From assembly GCA_013398275.1 (NCBI GenBank), contig VZSE01005952.1, forward strand, positions 620,001 to 684,000: 64,000 nt of DNA, in the 5' to 3' direction. Both the position numbers and the translations under genes were made by a program. The notes under the pieces were generated by a model. The model did not search any database. It was not told where the DNA came from and saw nothing but the letters and a program-made list of their open reading frames with translations. The stretch comes from Promerops cafer (Eukaryota; Chordata; Aves; Passeriformes; Nectariniidae). The number at the start of each line of letters is the position of its first letter. Position 1 is the stretch's first letter. Shown piece by piece: positions 50,860-61,770 of the stretch.

Positions 50860-51850
50860 ACTCAGACTCCCCAATTTTAAGAGGAGAATGGACAATTAGT
50901 AGATAAAAGTACACATATAGAGATAAGCAAGGCACTGACACAGAGCGCTGAAAAAGACATAACGTATTTTAATATAGTTTTAGGGAACACATCCCTCGCT
51001 GAGGGAAATATCACATCTCACAATTTGTCAGAGAATTCTCATCACTTACACAAATAGTCAAAGTTGGTGAGAGTAACAAAACAATCTCTTATCATAACAA
51101 ATGGGACATCTCCCAGCTGAAAAGACATTGTTCCACTTTCCTTACTGAGGCAGATATAAGGCAGTAATGTCTCAGAGTTTCTTTTAGGAGAAAGTAAAAT
51201 GGACTGAAATATTTCAATGCATAATGTACAGAAGCAGAAAAAAATTTGAGACCAAAAACATACATTTTGATTACAACTGATGACATTTGCCCACTACTTG
51301 TTGCTTACAGACCTCTGCTACCATTATATCTCCCCACTTCCCAGGAACAGCAGGTTCAAGAAGGAACTGGAGAGATTACTGTGCAAACAATACAAAACTA
51401 TTTCCAAGAAGTAACAGCTGAGAGAGAAACAGCTATCCCTGCAATACCAATAACAGTTCACTTTATTTATTTTTAAGTACTTGTGTTCCTTTTGTGTATG
51501 GCTGCGAAGAGAAGCTTCACTTCAGTGCACTCCAAAGATCCAAAAGCCAGAAGATGACAGAATAATTTCAATTAAAAATATTTAAGGCCTTATTCCCTCC
51601 ACCCTCTTAATTTGCATACTTTAGTTGCTGATGTTGCTGGTTTCAGCTACCCTAAAATGATGAATAACTCTGGGATCCATAAAGAACCCAAACCAGCCTA
51701 ACAAGAAGGCATGACAGAGATGTCCCATATTTTCTCATGTGAAAAGCAAGGCAAAAGTATTGATATGCCATACAATAGTGTACCAAAAACTGAAGTCAAA
51801 ATCAGTGTTTCCCAAGTGAAGGCAATAGGACAGGAGAAAACAACCTTATC
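50860..51850. other. AT-rich unique sequence, nothing seen
   Basis: No gene or known transposon is visible. The 76-codon frame at 51246-51476 plus resembles no known protein. Confidence 0.45.
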
Positions 51851-51872
51851 ATAGTCTAGGTATAGTCTAGGT
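51851..51872. repeat. exact 11-bp tandem duplication
   Basis: ATAGTCTAGGT is present twice in direct tandem (51851-51861, 51862-51872). Confidence 0.9.
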
Positions 51873-52224
51873 AGAGGAACATGAACTTCAGATCTGTTAA
51901 GAAAAGAAGGATACAATTTCTACACTGCTTAGTATTGGTGAGAAGAATAGAGATAAGAATGCTTTTGTGGATAAGATCAACAAACATAATTTCGGATTTT
52001 AAAGGATTTGGAAATAGTTTTAAATACATGCACATACATAAGACCCTGGTAACATTGCCCAAAAGGTGGCTAATTGAGTCGTATATTTTTTCATGTATAG
52101 CAACAGGAAAAACATAAAATTGCATCTTCTTAAGAAGAAAAACATTTAAAGCCCAATTCCCATAGTCATGAGGAGGCTTGTAAATATTTTTACATACTTT
52201 AATAGCATCCAATTATAATTTTGT
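51873..52224. other. AT-rich unique sequence, nothing seen
   Basis: A 118-codon minus-strand frame at 51856-52212 spans this stretch. It is rich in Ile, Leu, Phe, Lys, Cys and Tyr as expected from AT-rich DNA and has no recognisable domain, so I do not call it a gene. Confidence 0.45.
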
Positions 52225-52645
52225 GATAATTGCTTTAATCAGCCCAACCTGAAGTGTTATAGTATTTTTCCATAATTAAGCAGTACCACATGACAAGCAG
52301 TGCTTTTCAAAGCTATTATAGTACTTTCTAATGCTATAATAAACAAAGATCATGCATCTTAATTATAACCAATAAAAATTCCATACACATTTAATTATAT
52401 GCTACAGTGAAATTCCCATAACTTTAAAAAAAGCTCTGCCATGATTATTAAGATGTTGCTAATATGAGCTCACACTAATGGGCTGTGCCCACTATTAATG
52501 TCATTGCACACAGTTTACATCAGGAATCTGTATCTCCAATTTAAATGTTAATGGACTGAGTCTTCTTCATTTATAGTGCAAGAAAAGGATAAAGCCGCTG
52601 AAGCCAATGAGATTATGTGAAACTGCTAACTAGCATACTACTGGC
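52225..52645. promoter_or_regulatory. candidate conserved non-coding element
   Basis: About 420 bases without low-complexity runs contain several transcription-factor-like words: ATAATTAAG near 52273, AACAAAG (52342-52348, SOX-type), TAATTA (52360-52365) followed by TAACCAATAAAA, and TTTAATTATATGC near 52390. No coding frame is present. The mix of homeodomain and SOX words suggests an enhancer, but base composition alone could give many of them. Confidence 0.22.
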
Positions 52646-53387
52646 TCTATCTCCAAATGCACAGTATGGAATATGATCAGTTCCCTCATACCTGTATCCT
52701 TATGTCCTGTCAAAACAAAGAAAAACATATCCCTAATACCAGTACATATTGCATTTGAATCAGATCAAAATTACAGATCTTCCATGTGAACGAGCCTAAT
52801 AAAAGATCACAAAAGTCTTGTGTAAACCATGGATTACCTTTAGGCCCAGGGTTGACAAGGCATATTCCAGTCCAGCATGTGAAATGTGAGCAGACCCCAA
52901 GGCAGCAGTGCCATGCTACTCATCCCTGCTGCACTTCCCAAAGCAGCAGCTCCTTCCCCAGGGTGTCTGTGTGGAGGAACTGCAGCAATGTACAAGTGCT
53001 GAAGCATCAGAGTTCACTCTGGATGCCTCCCCCAGCACACAACTGTAAGTTTGAACAGGGATCACTCATGATTTTAAAAGATGAGCTTAGATATCATTTC
53101 AAGGAAAAAAGTCACATTTCTGAAATTTGTTCTCTGTGTGTATATGACATGACACTCACTAGATAAATGCCCTTGATGTACACAGTTTACATATCAACTC
53201 CATTTTTCAGACAGATCAGACTCTTTTCTCACACTTGATAATGTGATACTAGATAGTATCACAGCAACAACACATATGGCATATAAACAGCCATGTAAAA
53301 ATAAATCTGTAAAACAATGCCTAGAAAAGTTATTTGTATTATTATGAATATTGCTAAGATCTGAATATTCATTTAGAACACATTTAG
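52646..53387. other. unique sequence, no gene seen
   Basis: Contains a 126-codon plus frame (52786-53166) with several Cys and His residues but no spacing that matches a zinc-finger family I know, and no plausible exon edges. I treat it as chance. Confidence 0.45.
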
Positions 53388-53401
53388 AAAAAAAAAAAAA
53401 A
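53388..53401 (+). repeat. poly(A) tract, about A14
   Basis: A short homopolymer run after CATTTAG. No retroposed source is recognisable upstream. Confidence 0.88.
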
Positions 53402-55772
53402 GCCAGAAAATGGGAGAGCTTTGCATTAAAACAATGCTTAGCTGAACAGCTGCTCTATTTCAGGTACTTCCTATTCTATTTTGATTCTGTACTTTCACAA
53501 GCCAGAGAAACCAGGTTCCATTCTATTTTCCTTCTTGGCCTCAGCAACACTTGGCCATTGACATGTCCTCTTGAAGCCTGTAACCAGCTCCCACAGCTTA
53601 TGTCACCCTATAATAAAGCTATGATGAGACTACCATGGGACAAATCTTACAGGAAAAGGTAAAGATATTCTCCCCTTCCCCATCCCAACATTGTTGTACC
53701 CCCAATTTACAGCCACTGTCACCATGCTGCTGTAGGAGTCTCTACTTCCAAGAAGTTCCTATAGTCTAAAGCAGGAATCTCAAGGGAGGCATTTGTGCTG
53801 TGTTTTCTGCATTTTCCTTCCAGAATTTCTTTATTCCTCTCATTTTCTCTTTCCTTCCTACCAGCAGTTTCAGAACAAGCCTTAAGTAGCAAGTAACAGG
53901 CATTAATTAGGCCCACTGGTGTTCTGTTCTTCCTTACCACAAAGAGCTTATAGACCATTATCTCCTTTTTTTTATCCTCCATTGTGCTTTCTTCCTTACT
54001 GCCTCCTGCCCGCCTTTTTTCCCTGCTATTTAAATTTTAACATAGAGATTTTGCAGTACCCTCTTATTAGAATTGCAAGAGCATAGAAAAAAAAGCTGTA
54101 TGAAATTAATGATTTTTTATTTAAGACCTCTCAAGACCAAAGAAAGCATTATTAGAAGTCATGGGAGAAATATCTGAGTCCCAATCAGCAAAGTTAAGAC
54201 CAGTTAATTCTGGAATCGAATTTCAATGTTCAGTAAGGAGAATCAGGTTACATGCTTAAACACAAGTGGGAACTGTAATAACTTAGTGACTTCTTTGCTA
54301 GTCAGCATTAATGTCCTGGGGAGATTATGGTATTTAAAAGATGATCTTAGACTACTTCATATTCAGGCCACTTCTTAGAGCAGATCTCCCTTCCTGGCCA
54401 GCAGTGCTCTCAAACTTTCACCCACAAGCCAACATGTTCCCTCGTGTGACCATCCTACTGCAGCATCAAAGTAGGACAGTTCTAAGGAGAAAAGATATAA
54501 TGAATTCCACTGTGCTTGGTTATGTCTATGAAATTGTAATATTTACTTTTTCCTGACTGCTGAGGATTATGAGTCCTGTATCTTCCTCTCTCTTAGAAGC
54601 AACTTCAAACTTCCCTGGTCATTTTGAGATTCAAGGTTGGCCTTTGCAGCCTCACTTCCCTTCTTTCCATTTCAGAAGAATAAAATGTCAAATTTCCTGC
54701 ACAAAGGTAGCAGAAAAGAGAGACATTGCAGGGCAGGACAGGCAAGTGCTTGATATCTTTATTTCCATCAGCAAGAGGAGAAAGAATTATTTCTGAAGGA
54801 TCTGTAAGTCCTTAAAACAACTAGAAAAGCATAGTTGCTTGAAGATAAATGGATTCTTCCCTAATCCCTTTATAACAGATGGACTACCATGGACTATTGG
54901 TGATCCATGAACCACAGCTGGCCAGTCTCATTTGAGACCCTCAGGGATTAAACCTATCAGATTGTCTGCCTCCTGATAGACTGGGACTTGCTAAAAAGAA
55001 TCAATTCTTCATGGTATTACTTAAGTGCCACAAACCTCATCTAAGGTCTTCTGGAAAAAGAGCTTTTCCCACTTTACTACATTGGGTCACTGTCGTGTCA
55101 CTGTTTAAACTGTGAATGCCAAATTTTGCCCTACAAACTTATATGTAGTTTTGATTGCCTTCAGTGTGCGTTTACTCCAAATACACAGGTACTAAAGCAC
55201 AGTGATAGTGTTACTACTCTGAGAAAATAGGATTAATAACAGGCACTGAATGCACTAATTGAACACTGCACTGGTCCCAACTCCAAGTGATTAAGAATCC
55301 AAGGCACCTTAAGAGAGAACATAAAGTAGATAATTTTCTTCCTCAGAACCTAAATTGCAGCTAATGTTTCTGCTCTCACTAAAACAGCTGAATACATCAC
55401 TCTTCTTTAAAGGAGTTTAATCCAGACGTCTTCCTATGTGGAGATCACGTCGAACACTTCTAGGCTGGTGTTTTGGTTTTTGGAGAGCATCATAAGCATG
55501 TTGGCAGTTTTTGTTCTCAGCCAGGGATTTTCCAGATAACAAAACACACTATTTTTTCACTGATTCCTTAATACTGACATTGCCTGCAATGTGGGCAATC
55601 ATCTTACTTGCTCCAACCTAATTTCTCTTCTATGGTTCCAGTACCAGCCCCAGACACTAGAGACGTCCAAAATCTGCTCACTGTAAACTGAGACTGAAAG
55701 AATAATCTGCAGGTGTTAAGAGCAGTTAAGAAAAAACAAGCATGTGTCATATGGTGGAATATATGCCACTCC
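53402..55772. other. unique sequence, no gene seen
   Basis: Mixed AT-rich sequence; short frames such as 53351-53662 plus and 53719-53982 minus have no recognisable domain. A pyrimidine-rich stretch lies near 53800-53860. Confidence 0.45.
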
Positions 55773-55794
55773 TAGCATAGGAATAGCATAGGAA
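55773..55794. repeat. exact 11-bp tandem duplication
   Basis: TAGCATAGGAA occurs twice in direct tandem (55773-55783, 55784-55794). Confidence 0.9.
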
Positions 55795-55839
55795 GAGGTG
55801 AGAATTTTATGAGGCCAAGAGAGACATTGCTTTCCTTCC

Positions 55840-56115
55840 TCCCTTATTTTGATAACTTATTTTGAATTGCAATTGGACTACTTATTAATTAAAATATTTG
55901 CTAGGATCAGTAAGGAAGCCTGGTAAAATTTGTACCTGTTCAAGATTTGTACAATGAGGGCCATTATGAACATTCTATTGCTGGTCTCCAATACTCCTTA
56001 TTTGAGTATCTGTCAGCAGACTTGTTATAAACTTTTTACAGGATTTGCAGCTGTCATTTCAATTGCTTTGGGATGAAATGTGACCTGTTTCCATCCGAGC
56101 GGAAGCCTTTCAGGC
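55840..56115. promoter_or_regulatory. candidate conserved non-coding element
   Basis: Complex sequence beginning with AT-rich words (AATTGCAATTGG near 55865, TTAATTAA at 55885-55892) and continuing into balanced sequence such as GTGACCTGTTTCCATCC near 56081. There are no homopolymers over seven bases and no coding frame. Called on texture and motif content only. Confidence 0.22.
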
Positions 56116-56744
56116 TGTCTGTGTGAAACAGACCAGAAATAGAAGTGTGTTCTTCATTGTAGATGCAGCTTCTCACACCAATCCCAGTTTAAACCAGAAA
56201 TATCACAAACAAATCTAAAAGGTGGAGACTTCAAATCAAGATTAGGAGTTTTACATTTGTCAATCAGCTGCTGAGCTAATGTTCTCTGGTACAGAAGAGA
56301 GTGGGAACACATCAACCATTTTGGGCAGCCGTGTTCATGCGCTCCAGAACAACAGTACCAGCCCTGGCTTTGGAAGCAAGCTCATTATGGCAGGGCTTGC
56401 CTGTTTTTTTTGACCCATAAGGACCATCCCAATGACAAGTCCCTGGCAGGGCTTGTCCCAATCCTACCCTGCAGCCTCTTGGGCACAGCTTGCCCCAGCT
56501 ACTGTTGTTTGCTCTTGAAGTGAGTTTCAAGAGCCACAGCTCCATTATTGCATCCTTCCACACTGCCTAAACATTTGAAATAGCACAGGTGGATTTTTTC
56601 TACAGGAGCAAAAAATATGTTAACATGCTTTTTAAAAGCCTAGATTTTATTGTCCAGTTAGGCAAATAGTTACAGGTTTTATTACACAACAATTTAAAAA
56701 TGTTTTTAATTTTCATACGTTCTCCAGAATTTGTCTCATCTTTG
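56116..56744. other. unique sequence, no gene seen
   Basis: Includes a locally GC-richer stretch (56320-56540) where an 83-codon minus frame (56312-56563) is open. No domain is recognised. Confidence 0.45.
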
Positions 56745-56825
56745 TATAGTATCATAAATTACTCTTATAGTACCATAAATATAGCAATAATCAAAAACTT
56801 GCAGCAATAAATAATTACTCTTATA
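56745..56825. repeat. cluster of short interspersed direct repeats
   Basis: TATAGTA(T/C)CATAAAT occurs at 56745-56759 and 56766-56780 with one difference. AATTACTCTTATA recurs at about 56757-56769 and 56813-56825. GCAATAA occurs twice in between. This points to repeated local slippage or template switching in an AT-rich site. Confidence 0.75.
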
Positions 56826-59800
56826 TTGGGATTTTTATTAGACTAGAAGATGGTCCAAGCTTCTGAGCTGCATCTTCACAGGACTGTTACATGACAATTT
56901 GCTGGAAATTTTTGATTCTTGGTAAATCTGCATGCAATGCTCAAATTCCAATTCTTTCTGAAAGCTCTAGTTTGGTTATAGGCATCTACTTAGGAACTAA
57001 TCAGAACCCTTGCACAAGAAGTAGAATTACAACAGCAGTCTATTCAAATAACTGAATTCATTCCTATTTAGGCCAAGAGGATTCATCATGGTCCTGACAC
57101 AAGGAATGCCAAAGTGTTAATAACCACAATCTTCAATTTTAGCGAACAAAACATTTTTGGATCATTAGGCAGCCAACAAAGAAGATTTCTTTGCAATCTC
57201 CTTTTCCTCCTTTCACCACTTCAGCCTTTGGTGAGAAACAGAGCATATTGGACCAACCTTACCCTATGTTCCCTTTTTATCATTCAGCAAATTACAGCTT
57301 ACAGGCTTCTGCAAAGTCTGTTTGTGCCACTTACTCATACAAGCAGTAACACTTTTCAGTATGAATGCCATACCAGGAGCCCATAAAATGAGACATTTAA
57401 AGAGGGAAAGATGAATAAAAGCTACTTCCATAGTATTTTAATGTGACCTAGAAACTGGGAATTGAAACAGTGCTGACAGTGGGAACTCAAGATTTTGCAA
57501 TCAGAGGGTTTGTAATAGGCTCTGAATGCCAGGGAAAGAGCGCCTGGCTATTTTGTATGAGAGAAGTAGTTACAAGAAATTTCTGCAGAGAAAAAAAGTG
57601 GGAACCACAATGAAGGAACAACCTTGGCAAGCTTCAGCCCAAACTTTTTTGGATGGGTGTCATAATCAGAATAGATTTCAACAAATCTATTAGAGTCTGG
57701 CAATGAGAGCTAATTCTGTGCTGAGGAAGTAGTACAGGTTATTTGAACATACTGGAACATTTCTAACACAGGTGTTACTTCATTGTATATAAAATATAGC
57801 TGGGCTTCATCATTTAATATTTTCAATAGGTACTCCCTACTTCTGATTTTGAAAAAGAGACTTACCAGAGTAAGAACGGTCTCTCTCAATCTCAGATATT
57901 GTCCCCCACTGTCTTGAACACGCAATAATTTCAAACTATTCAAAAGCATTTTAAATACACACAAAAGTGTTTTAAAGGTTGTGTATTTAATTTTTTAATT
58001 GGTAGGACCAAGATTTCCTTTCCAGGAATCAGAAAAAAAAAATTGCAAATGCAGAATCTGAAATGTTCAAAGTTTGATAAATGTAATAATCACAGTGAAA
58101 AGGAAACAATTCCATTCCTTTGCCATGCCTGAAAACAGTGATATCCCAAATTCTACCAGAGGAAAAAGAAATGACCGAAGAACCACAACACACTCTCCAA
58201 CCAATTCACCTTAAACAGCTCCTCCAGCCCCACAGTACAGCACAGATAACTCCCTTTTGATGCCTCTTCCTGGCCCAAGCAGTATCAGCTAAAGGGAGCC
58301 CAGCAGCCAGGCCAGAAACACATGGAACAGTTTAAGGACTGAGCCACGCTTTGGAATGCTTTGGAAATGGCTTCCACACTCTGAGCCTAGTTTCAGTAGC
58401 CAGTAGACTACCAGCACTAGCCAGCACTGCTTTAGGATGGCTGCAGGGAAAAGTGTTTGGACATGTCTGTCACAGGTTAGGGAAATATCAGTACTTAAAC
58501 TTACCACTGATAGCTTAGACTGGTCAGGTTGAGTAGGCAGTGATTTTGTAACACAAAAGTAGGTGTACAGGTTTATTATAGCCTTATTCAGAAATTAATT
58601 CTATCAAATGCAGTTTCAGTCCTTCCATAGAGAGCAACTAAAAGCAATGTTTAGCTATCTGCACTAAATTCTTCATGAATCCATAGTGACAGTCTTCTAG
58701 GAGAACTGAACAATTAATACATTGATGAAGTTGAGATCAGCTCTTGGACAATGCAATAATTTGCAAAGAAGAATAAATTTTTGATCTGAAGAGTTCACTA
58801 AGTTACTCAACATTAAATCAAAAACTACAGTCTTTTCTAACTGGCCCTCAAAAGCACTTCATAATGGCAATGAACAGATTTACAATCCATCTTTGATTTA
58901 GGCAGAAATTTCATTGCAACCATCTGAGACATCCGCCTCTTAAAACATATACTGGGTGTCTGTCATGTATTGCCCATCTGATAACTTCTATCAAGAGACT
59001 CTGCACAATTCTGGTGAAAACTGAGGGGATTGCTTTTTTGGTCCTTAAGAGACTTCTCATTCCAGAAACTCAAAAGTTGGACATTTTCTGGATAAGTCAT
59101 CTCTTCTGTTCAAGAGACTATTTTCAGTCGAATAGCATCCTGCACTGTAACACTTGACCTTGGAAATATATAAGAAAAAAGAATGCAAACAAAACAACAA
59201 AACCAAAAACACACACATCAAAAAAAAAGCCAGCACAAGAAGGAGCACAAGAAACTTCTCACTTAGTTTCATTTCCTAATCCATCATCAACTAGTTGAAG
59301 AACTAGGGTCAGTTGTTCTCTATTACCATGAAAGAGTTCAATTTCACAGTACTAAAACTCACCACTTCACAGCAACAGCTTTGATGACACACCAGGGTAA
59401 AGCCTTTACAATATAAAGCATGGATACCAGGAATAAATACTCTTCTGAGGTCAAGGGAATTGGATTGCATAGAAAAATAAAACCTCAAAAGCAGATCTTA
59501 TTTTTAATAATAGAGGTATTCAGGGTGATGGAAGTGCTCAATAAAATAGAGCTTTAGATATTTTTACACTGATGAAATAAAAAATTTAAAGGATCACTCA
59601 CAACTTAAGAAAAGAGGAATAGCAAAACATAAGCAGATTAAGCTAGGTAGTTAAAATACAATATAGCACTTGTTTTTTTCACAAGAAATATAAGCTAATA
59701 CTCTACCACTATGTAAAGAGAGACAGTTCCTGAATGGCTCAGCTAGCCAGTATTACAGTTCCTCGTGGTAGAATTTTATGTGTTTAAAGAAAAGATAGCA

Positions 59801-59849
59801 AAGCTGAAGTTACTGCAGTTAGAGCTCCATCAGGGAGGATGTGACCCTC
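56826..59849. other. AT-rich unique sequence, no gene seen
   Basis: No gene or transposon is recognised in these 3 kb. A CAAA/CACA-rich low-complexity stretch lies at about 59187-59229. Frames at 57114-57386 plus and 57710-57964 minus are AT-driven and unrecognisable. Confidence 0.45.
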
Positions 59850-60320
59850 CTTTAGCATCGGAGCTATCACACCTCCATCAGCCAGCACATTGATTTGGCA
59901 TGCTTCAATCTATCATTATCTTTTCTGATTAATATCAAAATTGCTGCTTGCTGATCACTTAAATAAAGGGGCTTTTGTGTGGCAGAAAGGGCTGACAAAG
60001 ATCTGATGTTAAGGCACAAAGAAATAGAGAGACAAACAGGGAGTTCCATTTTCAAGAGAATACCCTTTCAAGACATTATCCCCCAGGGCCACTGTAACAG
60101 AATGCTGTATTTAAATCAGCAGGTCGTGCACTAGAAGATGGTTTAACTGCTAATTAACACTAGATGATATGCTGAAAATTACATGCTAATTAATTCTCTG
60201 TAGATCTAAGTGCCCTTCCTTCTATATCATTTTCCGTGAACATATTAACATGGGGAATAGAATGGCATTAATTACAGATTCACATGACAAACATGTGAAG
60301 CTATATTAAATAGTTGATGG
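59850..60320. promoter_or_regulatory. candidate enhancer-like conserved non-coding element
   Basis: The strongest regulatory candidate in the window. It holds TCACACCT (59867-59874, the T-box half-site complement), then three TAATTA cores at 60151-60156, 60187-60192 and 60269-60274, two of them within identical TGCTAATTAA words 36 bases apart (60148-60157, 60184-60193). The block has no low-complexity tracts or transposon remnants. The short minus frame at 59867-60055 looks like chance. Homeodomain cores spaced by 36 bases could bind cooperating factors, but function is inference. Confidence 0.3.
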
Positions 60321-61164
60321 AGGTTAACTAAAAAGAAAGATGTGGGTCAAAGATGTAGACCACAGGCCACAGCACCATAAAGATACCCCACATTAAAAAG
60401 AAGAGGGCATATATTACCCATTCAATCTTCCTGTCAGTTTGATGTTCCCTCTTGTATTAGATTTTCTTGCACAAAGATCACTATTCTGAAAATAGGATTC
60501 ATCTGTGCAGAATACAGTCTCACAAAATGAAGGCAAGAAATGGAAAGTAAATAATCCTGTTCTTTTAGAAAGTGACAGTGATTGCAGGTTGGGGGTTTTT
60601 TTAAATAATTTAACCATTAACAATCCCCACATCACAACAACTTGAAAATGGCAGAGAAATCAGTTGTGTAGGTTACAGAGGTAGCTAAAGAATCAACATT
60701 CCAAATACTGGTTGTGCAGTAGTCCCACTCTCAAATAAAAGAAACCTTTTAAGTCATAAATGTGTGACAACCATATCCAGAGGTACTGATTCAGTAGCTT
60801 TTAATTTAAGGTCTGAAACTAGCCCAAATAAAAAATCCAGTCACTAAAAACAAATCAAACAATCAAGTGTAAGACATTATCCATGCTTCAAGGGTCTCAA
60901 ATTCTAAGTAGTAACTATAGGCTAGCCCAATTTAGAGGTTGAAAAATTATAAAGAAAAAGTGGTTATAATGCTAAAATTAGATTTTCTGTTTGTCAGATA
61001 ATGGTACACCTACATGCATGGCTATTTCTGTAGTTCAAAATCTTGAGGTTTTTCCCTTCCAGTACCTTTCAACAAAAGCACTGGTAATTTGTCATTGGGG
61101 AAATATTAGTTACCAAGGGCTTTCCATAAATTCTTTCCTTGACCAAATACTTATAGATGTAGAG
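60321..61164. other. AT-rich unique sequence, nothing seen
   Basis: No gene, RNA gene or transposon is recognisable. The 105-codon plus frame that starts at 60991 runs into AT and A-rich repeats and is not credible as a gene. Confidence 0.45.
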
Positions 61165-61179
61165 ATATATATATATATA
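61165..61179. repeat. (AT)7 microsatellite
   Basis: Alternating A and T for about 15 bases after GTAGAG. Confidence 0.9.
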
Positions 61180-61238
61180 AAAATGGCTCTTTTCCCCAAA
61201 AAAAGACATCTCTTCAGTAAACATTATGACTTTGAATT

Positions 61239-61275
61239 AAAAAAAAAAAAAAAAAAACAACAAAAAAACCCCCTC
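61239..61275 (+). repeat. poly(A) tract, A19, with CAACAAAAAAACCCCC tail
   Basis: Nineteen A are followed by CAACA, A-runs and a C5 run. This is the same A-then-CAA style as at 5202, 40069 and 48723. Confidence 0.9.
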
Positions 61276-61364
61276 AAAATTCCAAAAATATTATGCAAAT
61301 CTTCCTAAAAATTAAAATTCTACCTCTGTAATGTACATTTGTCTATCAGAATTGAAAATGTCTG

Positions 61365-61388
61365 CTTTATTCATACATATGAATAAAG
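61365..61388. repeat. 24-nt near-palindrome
   Basis: CTTTATTCAT (61365-61374) and ATGAATAAAG (61379-61388) are exact reverse complements around a 4-base ACAT spacer. It could form a small hairpin or bind a dimeric factor. No gene is near, so its role is unknown. Confidence 0.85.
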
Positions 61389-61724
61389 TCATTTGGGGCA
61401 CTGCATTAAAAGTAATGCTCATCTCTAAATAAGAGATACAGAAAAGAAGAATATTAAGGCTGCTTTATTTTATTTTAATAGCACAATAGGTAACACAAAA
61501 TTAGGAATCAGGGAATTTGGTGCAAGGACACTGATGACCAAAACTTGTGCCCCAGAGAACTAAACAACTATTTGTTCATGGTCTCCAGGGAAAATAGCTG
61601 ATATTTAGTCATCTTAGAGATTCCAGACTAAGATACAGAACTTGCCCACATGTGTAAATAGTTCACTATCCAAAATGACCTGAGAGACATCTCATCTTTC
61701 CTGAGAGACACAGGTGCACAACTT

Positions 61725-61770
61725 CAAATATAGCTTTTCTATAGCTTTAAAAAGCAAATATAGCTTTTCT
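61725..61770. repeat. 16-bp direct repeat
   Basis: CAAATATAGCTTTTCT occurs at 61725-61740 and exactly again at 61755-61770, 30 bases apart. ATAGCTTT also recurs between them. Confidence 0.88.

Noticed and set aside
51856..52212. 118-codon minus frame
   Set aside because: Composition typical of AT-rich chance frames and no domain; part of it begins inside an 11-bp duplication.
52786..53166. Cys/His-containing 126-codon plus frame as a zinc-finger exon
   Set aside because: Cys and His spacing fits no C2H2 or other finger pattern, and there is no linker motif.
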